This document shows, in pieces, positions 17,402 to 25,470 of a stretch of DNA of 64,000 nt; position 1 is the first letter of the stretch; each line of letters opens with the position of its first letter. The position numbers and the translations under genes are program-made. The notes under the pieces were generated by a model, which was not told the origin of the DNA, ran no database searches, and was given only the letters and a program-made list of their open reading frames with translations. The DNA is taken from the NCBI GenBank assembly GCA_934426825.1, contig CAKRYI010000009.1, forward strand, positions 1 through 64,000, written 5' to 3'. The stretch comes from an uncultured Acetatifactor sp. (GTDB taxonomy: Bacteria > Bacillota > Clostridia > Lachnospirales > Lachnospiraceae).

Positions 17402-18245
17402 TTACATCAATTCCAAGCGCAGATATTTTTTCTTCCCAAGCTGCAACACGTCTCCGGTCTGAACGGACTGCTCTATATTTTCCAGTTCTTCCGGCAGAAT
17501 ATCGGAGGCAAGCTCAAAGTAGCGGATAATGAGATTGTCCGGCACTTCCATGACTTTCTTAAACATGGTTTTTGCGTCCTCGTTGACACCGATGTAGTTT
17601 CCGAGGCTTTTGCTCATTTTTTCCACACCGTCCAGTCCCACCAAGAGGGGCATGAAGAGTGCAACCTGCGGCTCCATTCCCTGTTCTTTCTGGAGGGAGC
17701 GTCCCATCAGAATGTTAAAGGTCTGGTCGGTGCCGCCTAACTCAAGGTCTGCCTTGACTGCCACGGAATCGTATGCCTGCATCAGCGGGTAAAAGAACTC
17801 GTGGAGACCTATGGGAGTGTTGTTTACATAGCGGTTGTGGAAGTCGTCGCGCTCTAACATACGCGCCACGGTGGTGGTGGAGGCAAGGCGCAGAACCTCG
17901 TCTAAAGTCACAAACTCCAGCCATTCGCCGTTAAAGCGTACCTCTGTTTTGGAGGAATCCAGTACGCGGAAAATCTGCTCGCAGTAGGTCTGGGCATTTT
18001 CCGCAACCTGTCTGTCACTGAGTGCCTTCCTGCCCTTGGATTTGCCGGTGGGGTCGCCGATTTTTCCCGTGAAATCACCGATAATAATGGTGGCGTGGTG
18101 CCCCAAATCCTGCATCTGTCTGATTTTGCGCAGCACCTTTTAAAATAATGCGCATCTGGCGCTTCGCCTCTTTGGCAAGCTCCTCCGGCGTCCATTCGGT
18201 GTGCGCCTGCATGGTTTCCTGTACTTTTTCGTTCTTTACGTTCAT
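17402..18245 (-). pseudogene. tyrS: Tyrosyl-tRNA synthetase remnant with two internal deletions
   Basis: The N-terminus (MNVKNEKVQETMQAHTEW...RQMRIILKG) begins at 18245, then jumps straight to VLRKIRQMQDLGHHATIIIG in another frame. The junction near 18133-18141 is GGTGCTGC, which fits both flanks and suggests deletion at a microhomology. About 40 residues are missing, including the HLGH (HIGH) ATP-binding motif. The middle is intact, with LELGGTDQTFN and VEKMSKSLGNYIG. Near the C-terminus LPEELENIEQSV joins directly to GDVLQLGKKKYLRLELM. The anticodon-binding region and most of the S4 domain, roughly 120 residues, are therefore also lost. The gene cannot encode an active enzyme as read. Missing lengths are estimates from the usual family length of about 400-420. 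Confidence 0.9.
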
Positions 18246-18250
18246 CTTTT

Positions 18251-18346
18251 TCCTCATTTCTGCGCACGTTCTTTGCGCATAGCGAGTTTGTGTCAAGTGC
18301 GCGCAGACACAAATCTCGTGATTGAAAAATTTTATTTTTCAATCTT
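18251..18346 (-). repeat. Dispersed leader element, copy B (before tyrS)
   Basis: Reverse-strand copy, more than 90% identical to copy A. The stem is TTTGTGTC with GACACAAA (18306-18313 and 18287-18294 on this strand), a perfect eight pairs, with an 11-nt GCGC-rich loop. The downstream arm GTGCGCAG (18260-18267) ends exactly 14 nt before the tyrS ATG at 18245. The AT hairpin is present. It lies between the T-box terminator and the gene. Confidence 0.85.
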
Positions 18347-18444
18347 AATACCTACGGTTTTTGTGATAATTGTTTTTCATAAAACGTGTGGTTACTGATT
18401 CCTGTCAGGGCGTTGTAAGAAAAAATCCAATCACAAAAATGTAA

Positions 18445-18483
18445 TAAAAAAACTCCCGTCCCTATTTTCATAAGGACGAGAGT
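18445..18483 (-). terminator. T-box-controlled terminator before tyrS
   Basis: On the minus strand ACTCTCGTCC pairs with GGGACGGGAGT around a short AT loop, followed by a run of T. Confidence 0.85.
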
Positions 18484-18805
18484 ATGTATCTCGTGTTACC
18501 ACCTAATGTTTATAAACAGCTCACACTGCTTACCTCTTCGAGTACGTCCTTCGTTTTCCTGATATCAAAATCGGATACGGAATCCTGTGTGGGTTATACT
18601 CTAGCACGATAACGGGTGCGGGAACCGTCGCAGCCTACTAGATTGCCCGAATATCCGGCGAATCATTTGGTGCGAAGCTCAAAGATGTATTCACAACAAA
18701 GTTTCCCATGCGCCTCTCACCTGCCGGCAGCTCTCTGTATGATGTCCTCTGTGCTACTTCTTCTTATCATTGCCTGTTGGAATCAATTACTTGAATATGA
18801 AATTG
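18445..18805 (-). promoter_or_regulatory. T-box leader of the tyrS remnant
   Basis: On the minus strand the T-box core AGGTGGTAACACGAG (18490-18504) lies directly before a terminator, with about 300 nt of leader upstream. This is the standard layout for tRNA-sensing control of a synthetase gene. The leader looks intact, in contrast to the damaged gene it serves. The specifier codon was not resolved. Confidence 0.88.
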
Positions 18806-18810
18806 GCTAT

Positions 18811-18840
18811 ATTATATGCACATTTTTTCGAAACTGTCAA
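18811..18840 (-). promoter_or_regulatory. Sigma-A promoter of the tyrS T-box leader
   Basis: On the minus strand TTGACA (18835-18840) and TATAAT (18811-18816) lie 18 bases apart: perfect consensus boxes driving the T-box RNA. Confidence 0.8.
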
Positions 18841-18900
18841 TTACTTTTTTGACTTTAACGCTAATTTTATTTCATTTTCTAAAATATTTGACGGTTGAAC

Positions 18901-18929
18901 TTGAAAATGAAAAACAGTATTAGTATAAT
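18901..18929 (+). promoter_or_regulatory. Promoter of the EAL phosphodiesterase gene
   Basis: TTGAAA at 18901-18906 and TATAAT at 18924-18929, spacing 17, divergent from the tyrS promoter. Confidence 0.65.
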
Positions 18930-18969
18930 AAATTATAGGAAAAAATTTGCCTTTTGTGAGGAATCGTGA

Positions 18970-21174
18970 ATGAGAGAACGAAAGAGTAAAGTAATTACAA
19001 TATTGGTAATCGCGATAACTCTACTGGCACTGGTAGGGGCGGTATATCTATGCTCTTACGAAGTTGGCAAGAACCTGAAAGTTGAGATGCAGAATACCCT
19101 GAAGGACGTGGCGCAGCAGAATGATGTAGCGGTTCAGAAGGAGATTAATGCAAGATTCCAGCTTTTATACAGTATTGCACAGGAAATCGGCGGAGAGCCG
19201 GATGATGTGAAGTCTCTCTTGGACTCCACCAAGACGTTTGTGGACAACTATCGCTTTGAGCGAATCGGATATATTTACCCCATTGGAGTGGCATATACAA
19301 CGGATGGTTATATTCAGGATATGTCCTATTTTGATTTTTTCCAAAACGGCATGGACGGGAAAATCACCATTACCGATGCGGTGATGGACACGGTAGGAAA
19401 CGATGCGAAGTATATCAACCAGTTCAGCGTGCCTGTGTATAACGAGGATCAGACGGAGGTCAAAGGTGTTCTGTTTGCCACTTATCAGACAGAGTGGTTT
19501 GAAGAACTTTTGAATACCCGCGCGTTTGAAGGAAGAGGATACAGTTGTATTGTCAAGATGGACGGGGAGGTAATTGCCCATTCTACGGGTTCCCCGATTT
19601 ACGGAGTGGATAATTTCTTTTCTCTTATGGATGACGGAAAAGATGCCGGCAGTGCGGAGGAGATGCGCGCCGACATGGAAAAAGAACAAAGCGGAACAGG
19701 AAGTTTTTCGTTAAACGGAGAACAGGATTTTTACTATATGCCCCTGAATCTGGAGGGCGGAGAACTGGACTGGTATATGGTTACTTTGGTTTCCGAGGAT
19801 GTACTGACGGACAGACTGCGTCCGGTGATGGGCAATGTTGACCAAATGATAGCGATTATTGTGCTGATTCTGGTGTGCGGCGTGTCGGTTGCACTCTGGT
19901 CATACCAGATGAGGAGACGGGAGCTGATAAGGCTTGCCTACACGGATTCCCTGACGGAGGGAGATAATTTTGCCTGCTTCCAGAAAAAGATGCAGGAAAA
20001 GAATTGTCACGGCTATATCATTGCCATGGATTTGAGCGAATTTAAAATTATCAACAATACCTGCGGATTGAAAGTAGGAGATGCGGCACTTGTGGCTGTG
20101 TGGAAGGTACTGCGGGGAAGTATCAGGGACAATGAACTGGCGGCGCATATTTACGCGGACAGATTCGTCCTGTTTTTGGTGGAGGACGAAAAGCAGAAAG
20201 TCAGGGAGCGTTTGGACAAGCTGCTGGAGGACATTTCCAAAGTGTCCGAGACTTTAAATATCCCCCGTGTGATTCCGGTCTTTGGTGCGTATGAAGTTTC
20301 CGGCAGTGATAACGAGGTGGAAAAAGATTACGGAAATGCGGTGCAGGCAAAGCAGCTTGTAAAGGGACGCCGGGACTGTAATTACGCATTTTACGAGGAA
20401 TTGGATTACAATCAGGTTTTGGAAAACAGGGCAATCGAGGACGGTTTTGAACCTGCTATCAAAAAGCACCAGTTTGAAGTCTGGTATCAGCCGAAATACG
20501 ATGCAATGGATTCCCATATCGTAGGTTCCGAGGCGCTGGTGAGATGGCGCAAGGAGGACGGCACCCTTTTGGCACCGTTTAAGTTCATTCCGCTGTTTGA
20601 GCGAAACGGCATGATCCCCAGACTGGACGAGTATGTATTCCGGGAAGTGTGCAGACAGCAGAAACAGTGGGAAAAAGAGGGCAAAAAGATATTGCCCGTG
20701 TCGGTTAATATTTCGCGCGTCAGCTTATATTATTCTAATATTGTGGAAAAATATAAGTCGATAGCGGATGGAAATGAGGTGAGCACGGAAAAACTCCAAC
20801 TGGAAATTACGGAGAGTGCGACCATTGATAATTCAGAAATATCGGATTTGATAGAGCAGTTCCATCAGGCGGGATTCAAGATGCTCTTGGATGATTTCGG
20901 AACCGGATATTCTTCCCTGTCCACGTTGAATGTGATGCACTTTGACGTCATGAAATTAGACAAGAGCCTGATTGACTATATCGGGGATGAAAACGGCGAG
21001 AAACTGCTCCACTACATTACAAAACTGGGACAGAATCTGGGACTGCAGATTACGGCGGAAGGCGTGGAAACCGAAAATCAGCTTATCTTTTTACGGGATT
21101 TGCAGTGTGACGATATTCAGGGATATTATTTCTCAAAACCTCTGCCGCAGGCGGAGTTTGAGAAACTGCTGTAA
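18970..21174 (+). CDS. Cache-sensing cyclic-di-GMP phosphodiesterase (degenerate GGDEF plus EAL)
   Basis: 734 residues. One span at the N-terminus and a second near 297-318 (MIAIIVLILVCGVSVALWSY) bracket an extracellular Cache-like sensor. The GGDEF domain follows at about 320-470, but its signature reads YADRF instead of GGDEF, so it is unlikely to make c-di-GMP. The EAL domain (about 485-734) keeps the catalytic set: SEALVRW, the glutamate in LEITESATIDN, LLDDFGTGYSSLSTL, MKLDKSLID and AEGVETENQ. The expected activity is hydrolysis of c-di-GMP in response to an outside ligand. It is transcribed alone; sufC starts 26 bases after its stop. Confidence 0.92.
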   Translation: MRERKSKVITILVIAITLLALVGAVYLCSYEVGKNLKVEMQNTLKDVAQQNDVAVQKEINARFQLLYSIAQEIGGEPDDVKSLLDSTKTFVDNYRFERIGYIYPIGVAYTTDGYIQDMSYFDFFQNGMDGKITITDAVMDTVGNDAKYINQFSVPVYNEDQTEVKGVLFATYQTEWFEELLNTRAFEGRGYSCIVKMDGEVIAHSTGSPIYGVDNFFSLMDDGKDAGSAEEMRADMEKEQSGTGSFSLNGEQDFYYMPLNLEGGELDWYMVTLVSEDVLTDRLRPVMGNVDQMIAIIVLILVCGVSVALWSYQMRRRELIRLAYTDSLTEGDNFACFQKKMQEKNCHGYIIAMDLSEFKIINNTCGLKVGDAALVAVWKVLRGSIRDNELAAHIYADRFVLFLVEDEKQKVRERLDKLLEDISKVSETLNIPRVIPVFGAYEVSGSDNEVEKDYGNAVQAKQLVKGRRDCNYAFYEELDYNQVLENRAIEDGFEPAIKKHQFEVWYQPKYDAMDSHIVGSEALVRWRKEDGTLLAPFKFIPLFERNGMIPRLDEYVFREVCRQQKQWEKEGKKILPVSVNISRVSLYYSNIVEKYKSIADGNEVSTEKLQLEITESATIDNSEISDLIEQFHQAGFKMLLDDFGTGYSSLSTLNVMHFDVMKLDKSLIDYIGDENGEKLLHYITKLGQNLGLQITAEGVETENQLIFLRDLQCDDIQGYYFSKPLPQAEFEKLL

Positions 21175-21200
21175 AATACGGCGGGAGAAAGGATTTTTAT

Positions 21201-21914
21201 ATGCTTCGATTAAAGAACATTTCATGGGATGCTCCGGATGGAAGGAGTATTTTAAAGGATATTAATCTGGTAGTGCCGGACGGAAAACTGGTGGTGATTA
21301 CCGGACCCAACGGCAGCGGCAAGACAACTTTGGCGAGAATGATAGCAGGTCTGGAACATCCGCTGTCCGGGCATATTCTCTTAAACGAGGAGGATATTAC
21401 CGATTTGGACGTGACGGAGAAGGCAAAAAAGGGAATCAGTTTTGCATTCCAGCAGCCTGTGCGTTTTAAAGGAATTACGGTAAGGCAGCTATTGGAGGTT
21501 GCCGCCGGCAAGAAATTAAAGGCGGAGGAACTCACTCAGGTATTGGGTATGGTGGGACTTGCCGCCGCAGAATATCAGGACAGGGAAGTGAACGCAACCT
21601 TGTCCGGAGGAGAAATCAAGAGGATAGAGATTGCAACCGTGCTGCTCAGACACACGGTTCTTTCTGTGTTTGATGAACCCGAAGCGGGAATTGATTTGTG
21701 GAGTTTCAAAAACCTGATTAAAGTGTTCCAGAATATGAGAACGGATTTACAGGGTTCACTGATTATCATTTCCCATCAGGAGAGAATCCTGCGTATTGCA
21801 GACGAAATCGTACTGGTGGCAGACGGCACCATTAAAGATTCCGGCAGCCGGGAGAAAATGCTTCAAAAGGTTTTGAATGAGGAAAATGGCAGCCGTGGAG
21901 GTCAAGATGAATGA
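21201..21914 (+). CDS. sufC: SufC-type Fe-S assembly ATPase
   Basis: A 237-residue soluble ABC ATPase. Walker A is GPNGSGKTT, the signature LSGGEIKRIEIA, and Walker B LSVFDEPEAGIDLWSF, a SufC-like form. SufC drives the SufB/D scaffold that builds Fe-S clusters in the cytoplasm. It overlaps the next gene by eight bases. No sufS, sufU or second scaffold gene is nearby, so this is the minimal two-gene type that has been called SmsCB. Confidence 0.9.
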   Translation: MLRLKNISWDAPDGRSILKDINLVVPDGKLVVITGPNGSGKTTLARMIAGLEHPLSGHILLNEEDITDLDVTEKAKKGISFAFQQPVRFKGITVRQLLEVAAGKKLKAEELTQVLGMVGLAAAEYQDREVNATLSGGEIKRIEIATVLLRHTVLSVFDEPEAGIDLWSFKNLIKVFQNMRTDLQGSLIIISHQERILRIADEIVLVADGTIKDSGSREKMLQKVLNEENGSRGGQDE

Positions 21915-22824
21915 AATAACAAAGAAACTATTAAGAACCGTGTCTGACTGGACCGGTAAATTTGAAGGCGCTTACAATATCCGCGAGGATGGCTGCTGTG
22001 CTGGGCGTGTGTCCACGGAGCATATCAAGATAGACAGTAAGACGGATAATCCGGGTCTGGATATTTACATTCTGCCGGGAACAAAGGGAGAAACGGTTTC
22101 CATTCCCGCATGTGTTACCCACGGCAATGTGGACGATTTGGTTTACAACGATTTTTATGTGGGAGAGAATGCGGACGTTATTATTGTGGCAGGCTGCGGC
22201 GTGCACACGGAGAACGGCGAACCGGCGAGACACAACGGAATTCATCGATTTTTCCTGGAACCCGGATCACATGTGAAATATATTGAGAAACATATCGGCA
22301 CCGGCAGAGGTGTGGGAATCCGTACCATTGACCCTGTGACGGAAGCTGAGCTAGGCGAAAATTCCGTGCTGGAGATGGATACCGCCCAGATTGGGGGCGT
22401 GGATCATACCCTCCGTAAGACGGCGGCAAAGGTGGGCAAGGGTGCAAAGCTCATTATCAGAGAGCGTATTTTCACGGAGAAAGAGCAGACCGCAACCACA
22501 GAATTTCAGGTGGAACTGAACGGGGAAGGCTCCGGTGCGGATTTGATTTCCCGCTCCGTTGCAAGAGAAAATTCCCATCAGGAATATGTGTCCACCATTA
22601 TCGGAAATGCTCCCTGTTCCGGACATTCGGAGTGTGACGCCATCATTGACGGAAACGGCAAGGTGGACGCTTCCCCCAGATTGTTCGCCAGAGACGGGGA
22701 TGCGGCGTTGATTCACGAAGCCGCAATCGGAAAGATTGCCGGAGAGCAGATATTGAAGCTGCGCACGCTGGGTCTCACCGAGGAAGAAGCGGAGCGGAAG
22801 ATTATTGAGGGATTTTTGAGTTAG
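21907..22824 (+). CDS. sufB: SufB/SufD-family Fe-S scaffold (SmsB-like)
   Basis: 305 residues from ATG at 21907, chosen because GGAGG lies about five bases upstream; an in-frame ATG at 21877 is less likely. The beta-helix core is recognised by SVARENSHQEYVSTIIGNAP, GHSECDAIIDGNGKVDASPRLFARDGDAALIHEAAIGKI and the C-terminal TLGLTEEEAERKIIEGFLS. Full SufB is about 465 residues, so the N-terminal extension is missing, as expected for the short SmsB type. Together with SufC it would form a complete minimal scaffold complex. Confidence 0.87.
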   Translation: MNEITKKLLRTVSDWTGKFEGAYNIREDGCCAGRVSTEHIKIDSKTDNPGLDIYILPGTKGETVSIPACVTHGNVDDLVYNDFYVGENADVIIVAGCGVHTENGEPARHNGIHRFFLEPGSHVKYIEKHIGTGRGVGIRTIDPVTEAELGENSVLEMDTAQIGGVDHTLRKTAAKVGKGAKLIIRERIFTEKEQTATTEFQVELNGEGSGADLISRSVARENSHQEYVSTIIGNAPCSGHSECDAIIDGNGKVDASPRLFARDGDAALIHEAAIGKIAGEQILKLRTLGLTEEEAERKIIEGFLS

Positions 22825-22969
22825 TAAGGTCTTGGGTGGAGAGGAGCCAAGTCGCCCAAGGTTCTTAGGTGAAGTGGTGCAAAGGTGCAAAGGTTCTTGG
22901 GTGCAAGGATTTCAAGGTATCAGATTTTGAAATGTTATAAGTTGCTGTAGGTATGAATAGGTTTCTACT

Positions 22970-23015
22970 GTTTTGGAAATCTTATTGTGTAGAATAAGTG
23001 TAAAGTTTCCAAAAC
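22970..23015 (+). promoter_or_regulatory. Inverted repeat touching the spoVAC ribosome-binding site
   Basis: GTTTTGGAAA at 22970-22979 and TTTCCAAAAC at 23006-23015 form a perfect 10-bp inverted repeat; an inner CTTATT/AATAAG pair adds to the stem. The spoVAC Shine-Dalgarno GGAGG begins at the very next base. A weak sigma-G-like pair, GAATA at 22955 and AATCTTA at 22978, overlaps the left arm. It could be an RNA hairpin or an operator. Confidence 0.6.
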
Positions 23016-23027
23016 GGAGGAACAGCT

Positions 23028-23486
23028 ATGGCAGATGTAACAGAGACGCAAAAAAAAGAATTTAATCAATATGTGAAAGAAGTGACGCCTAAGCATAATC
23101 TGTGGCTGCAGATGCTTAAGGCGTTTCTTGTAGGCGGAATTATTTGTACTATCGGGCAGGGAATTTTAAATTACTGCACCGGTATTCTTCAAATGGACCA
23201 ACAGACCGCTGGAAGCTGGTGTTCATTGATTCTTGTGCTGGCAGCAGTCATTCTGACCGGCTTCAACATTTATCCAAGCATTGTAAAATGGGGCGGCGCA
23301 GGTGCATTGGTTCCCATAACGGGATTTGCCAATTCGGTGGCAGCACCCGCGATTGAATTTCAAAAGGAAGGTCAGGTTTTCGGCATAGGCTGCAAGATAT
23401 TCACCATCGCAGGCCCGGTGATTTTGTATGGCATATTCAGCAGCTGGGTGCTGGGACTGATACTTTGGCTGTTGGAGAAGATTTAG
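23028..23486 (+). CDS. spoVAC: Stage V sporulation protein AC
   Basis: A 152-residue membrane protein with about four spans. FLVGGIICTIGQGILNYC, VKWGGAGALVPITGFANSVAAPAIEFQKEG and GIGCKIFTIAGPVILYGI are strongly conserved SpoVAC segments. SpoVAC is the membrane pore component through which dipicolinic acid moves across the spore inner membrane. GGAGG lies upstream. It stands alone here, 5.6 kb from spoVAA and 18 kb from spoVAD. Confidence 0.93.
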   Translation: MADVTETQKKEFNQYVKEVTPKHNLWLQMLKAFLVGGIICTIGQGILNYCTGILQMDQQTAGSWCSLILVLAAVILTGFNIYPSIVKWGGAGALVPITGFANSVAAPAIEFQKEGQVFGIGCKIFTIAGPVILYGIFSSWVLGLILWLLEKI

Positions 23487-23535
23487 GAGAAAGCGGGGAG
23501 GGTATAGGCAATCAACAGACAATGCAACATTGTCA

Positions 23536-23645
23536 TGATAAAGTGCCATGTAACAGAATTAAGAGCCCTGCGCAACTAAATTAAGTTCCGCACACCACTG
23601 GATTAAGAGTCATGCACAAATGAATTAAGTCCCATGTCATCAAAA
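23536..23645 (+). repeat. 22-bp tandem repeat, about five units
   Basis: ATTAAG recurs at 23558, 23580, 23602 and 23624, exactly 22 bp apart, with a weaker unit (ATAAAG) before them. The unit is roughly ATTAAG, four variable bases, then YGCRCA and a variable end. There is no ORF here. A period near two helical turns suggests repeated protein sites or decayed iterons. Confidence 0.75.
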
Positions 23646-23667
23646 ATCTGGCTTATAACTGCCATGG

Positions 23668-23838
23668 GAGGTCTATACAACAAAAGTATAAATTTTGTTC
23701 CACTTGCAAGGTAAAATGTAGGCTGATAAGTGCTTTTTCAAGGTGCATGGGGGTCTATGGAGAAAAAGTTCTTTTTCTTCTCCACCTTTTTTGGAAAAAA
23801 GTGGTAAAGAAATTGGTATTATTTTGTATAGACCCCCA
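23668..23838 (+). repeat. 167-bp element with inverted ends, copy 1
   Basis: GGTCTATACAA at 23670-23680 and its perfect complement TTGTATAGACC at 23824-23834 mark the ends. An internal GGTCTATGG lies at 23752. Copy 2 at 60861-61029 has the same three motifs with nearly identical spacing. A further TATAGACCTCC lies outside at 23920. There is no coding capacity; most of the rest of 23487-24011 shows no gene. Confidence 0.7.
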
Positions 23839-24011
23839 AATGCCATAAAATAGGCGAAAAAGGGCGTTTAATAGCAAGTAAGTAGAGTGAAAAGGGAGAA
23901 GAATCCAACGAAAAGTTGCTATAGACCTCCGGAGACTATGGAACGACTGCGCTTCAATAGAAGAAGGCAACTTAAAAGCAAGGAAAAGTTTTAGGACTGA
24001 AGTGAAAAGTT

Positions 24012-24794
24012 TCAAGATAGAAAATAGTGGCGAATCATATTTTCAACCAATTCAGTGTCCAACGGGTGCTCTCTTGTTTCAAAGGTGGTAAGCAGGTTTA
24101 CGGACGGAAGAAGCTGATTGGAGGCGTATGTCTGCAGTTTGGTAAAGACATTCTTGCTATAGGATTCATTGTCCATCATTCCAAAATGCTCCCAGTAGGA
24201 CACCTCGCCCGTGAACGGATGCCGTATGGTAAAGTCGGGCTAGAGCGTACATTCCGGCAGATGTAAGGCGCATTCATAGCGAAAAGGAATCCGGTTAATG
24301 TGGAGAAGCATTGCAATCATTGCTTCTGATTTGGAACGTACATAAAATCCAAGGCTGGTTTTGTGTATCAAATTTTCCATGTTTTTCTCATTGCGTTCGT
24401 AATCAGCCGATGCCCATTCGGACAATTCCACAGAAATCGGCTTGAAAACAGGTTGAAGCAGCTCGCTGTACCCGAAAGAAGATTCCAACATCTGCATGGA
24501 GTGTGGCGGCTTTTGGGAATGATGTTTAAGGTAATGTGAAAGAAGATTTTGTTCGTGGGAAAGTTCATTTTTCAAAAACAGTAAATACTTCTTTTCTGCA
24601 AGTTGTTCTGCAAACTCCCGCTCCTTTTTGGGAATATAAGTTTTGGAGTGACCGTTACTGGTGTACCATTTGGTTTTGCTGCCATCTTTGCAACAGATGA
24701 GTTTGCCGTCGGGAAGGCTTTGCAGTCGTGTTTCAATGAGTGACAGTTGTTCAGAAAGGTGTTGGTATTTTGATTTGATGTGAGTATAAAGCAA
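24012..24794 (-). pseudogene. PD-(D/E)XK-like nuclease family gene with an amber stop
   Basis: The upstream frame (TTG start at 24794, GGAGG eight bases before it) encodes 184 residues, from MLYTHIKSKYQHLSEQLSLI to LHLPECTL. It ends at TAG (24240-24242), and the same frame continues as PDFTIRHPFTGEVSYWEHFGMM to 24012. Related proteins as I know them read ...YPDFTI here, so a tyrosine codon probably became TAG. The parts R-SKSEAMIAMLL, PDFTI and WEHFGMMD look like the acidic and following motifs of the PD-(D/E)XK fold. The joined protein would be about 260 residues. Function is unknown. Confidence 0.7.
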
Positions 24795-24804
24795 TGTGAA
24801 AACC

Positions 24805-25440
24805 TCCTTTTTAATAGGTCGATATAGACAAAACCGTTTGGAAATGAAATCATCTTGTGAAAAATACTTGGAAAAAGCAGCGAAACAAGATTATGAATTA
24901 GGAAAATAGGAAAGTGCAAAGAGGGGAAGGCGGAAATAGAAAGCAGGTAAGGGAACAAGCAATATATCAGGAACAGCAAGTAGATGAGACAACAGCAAGT
25001 ATTCGGGAAAGTAGTTAAGGCGACAAAATGAATTTCATGGAAGTTGGAGAAGTATTTACAAAATGAAATGACCGGACATATAAAATAGAAAACGGAGGTA
25101 AGACAAAAATAAAGCGGAAAGAAAAATAGAGTATAAATAAAGCAAAAATATAAATAAAGAAAAATAACATTCAAGGATAAATCTATTTAAACACAAAAGG
25201 ACAGTTTCGTAAAGCATGAAAAAGGAAATATATCAGAGAACACGGAAAGCAAAGTGATGATGAAATTGCAAATCCCCAACTAAAACTTTCCTATATTGAA
25301 ACCACACCACAGGTCTGGTAAACTGGATTTACCCCCAAAACCCCGATTTTTGGGGAGTGCAACCGCCGGTTGACAAATTGAATGGCGGAATTGGTAGTGC
25401 GCAACCACCCATAATCGTATGATAAATATCACCGAAGCAC
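24805..25440. other. Gene-free, purine-rich AT-rich stretch
   Basis: About 640 bases with no supportable gene. From about 24840 to 25270 the plus strand is almost all A and G, so long minus-strand frames here are low-complexity artefacts (Phe/Leu/Ser/Cys-rich). Near the right end CCCCAAAA and TTTTTGGGG (25333-25355) form a small hairpin without a T-run. Confidence 0.6.
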
Positions 25441-25470
25441 ACTTCGGAAAGAAAGACGAGGGAGATACAT

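Noticed and set aside
18075..18296. 73-residue frame starting in the leader element
   Set aside because: Its C-terminal two thirds are the tyrS N-terminus followed by out-of-frame sequence after the deletion; it is part of the tyrS remnant.
23536..23645. 22-bp repeats as a CRISPR array
   Set aside because: Units are directly adjacent without spacers, are degenerate, and no cas gene is near.
24572..25174. 200-residue minus-strand frame rich in Phe, Leu, Cys and Ser
   Set aside because: It arises from the purine-rich plus strand, overlaps the nuclease-like gene and has no start signal or family resemblance.
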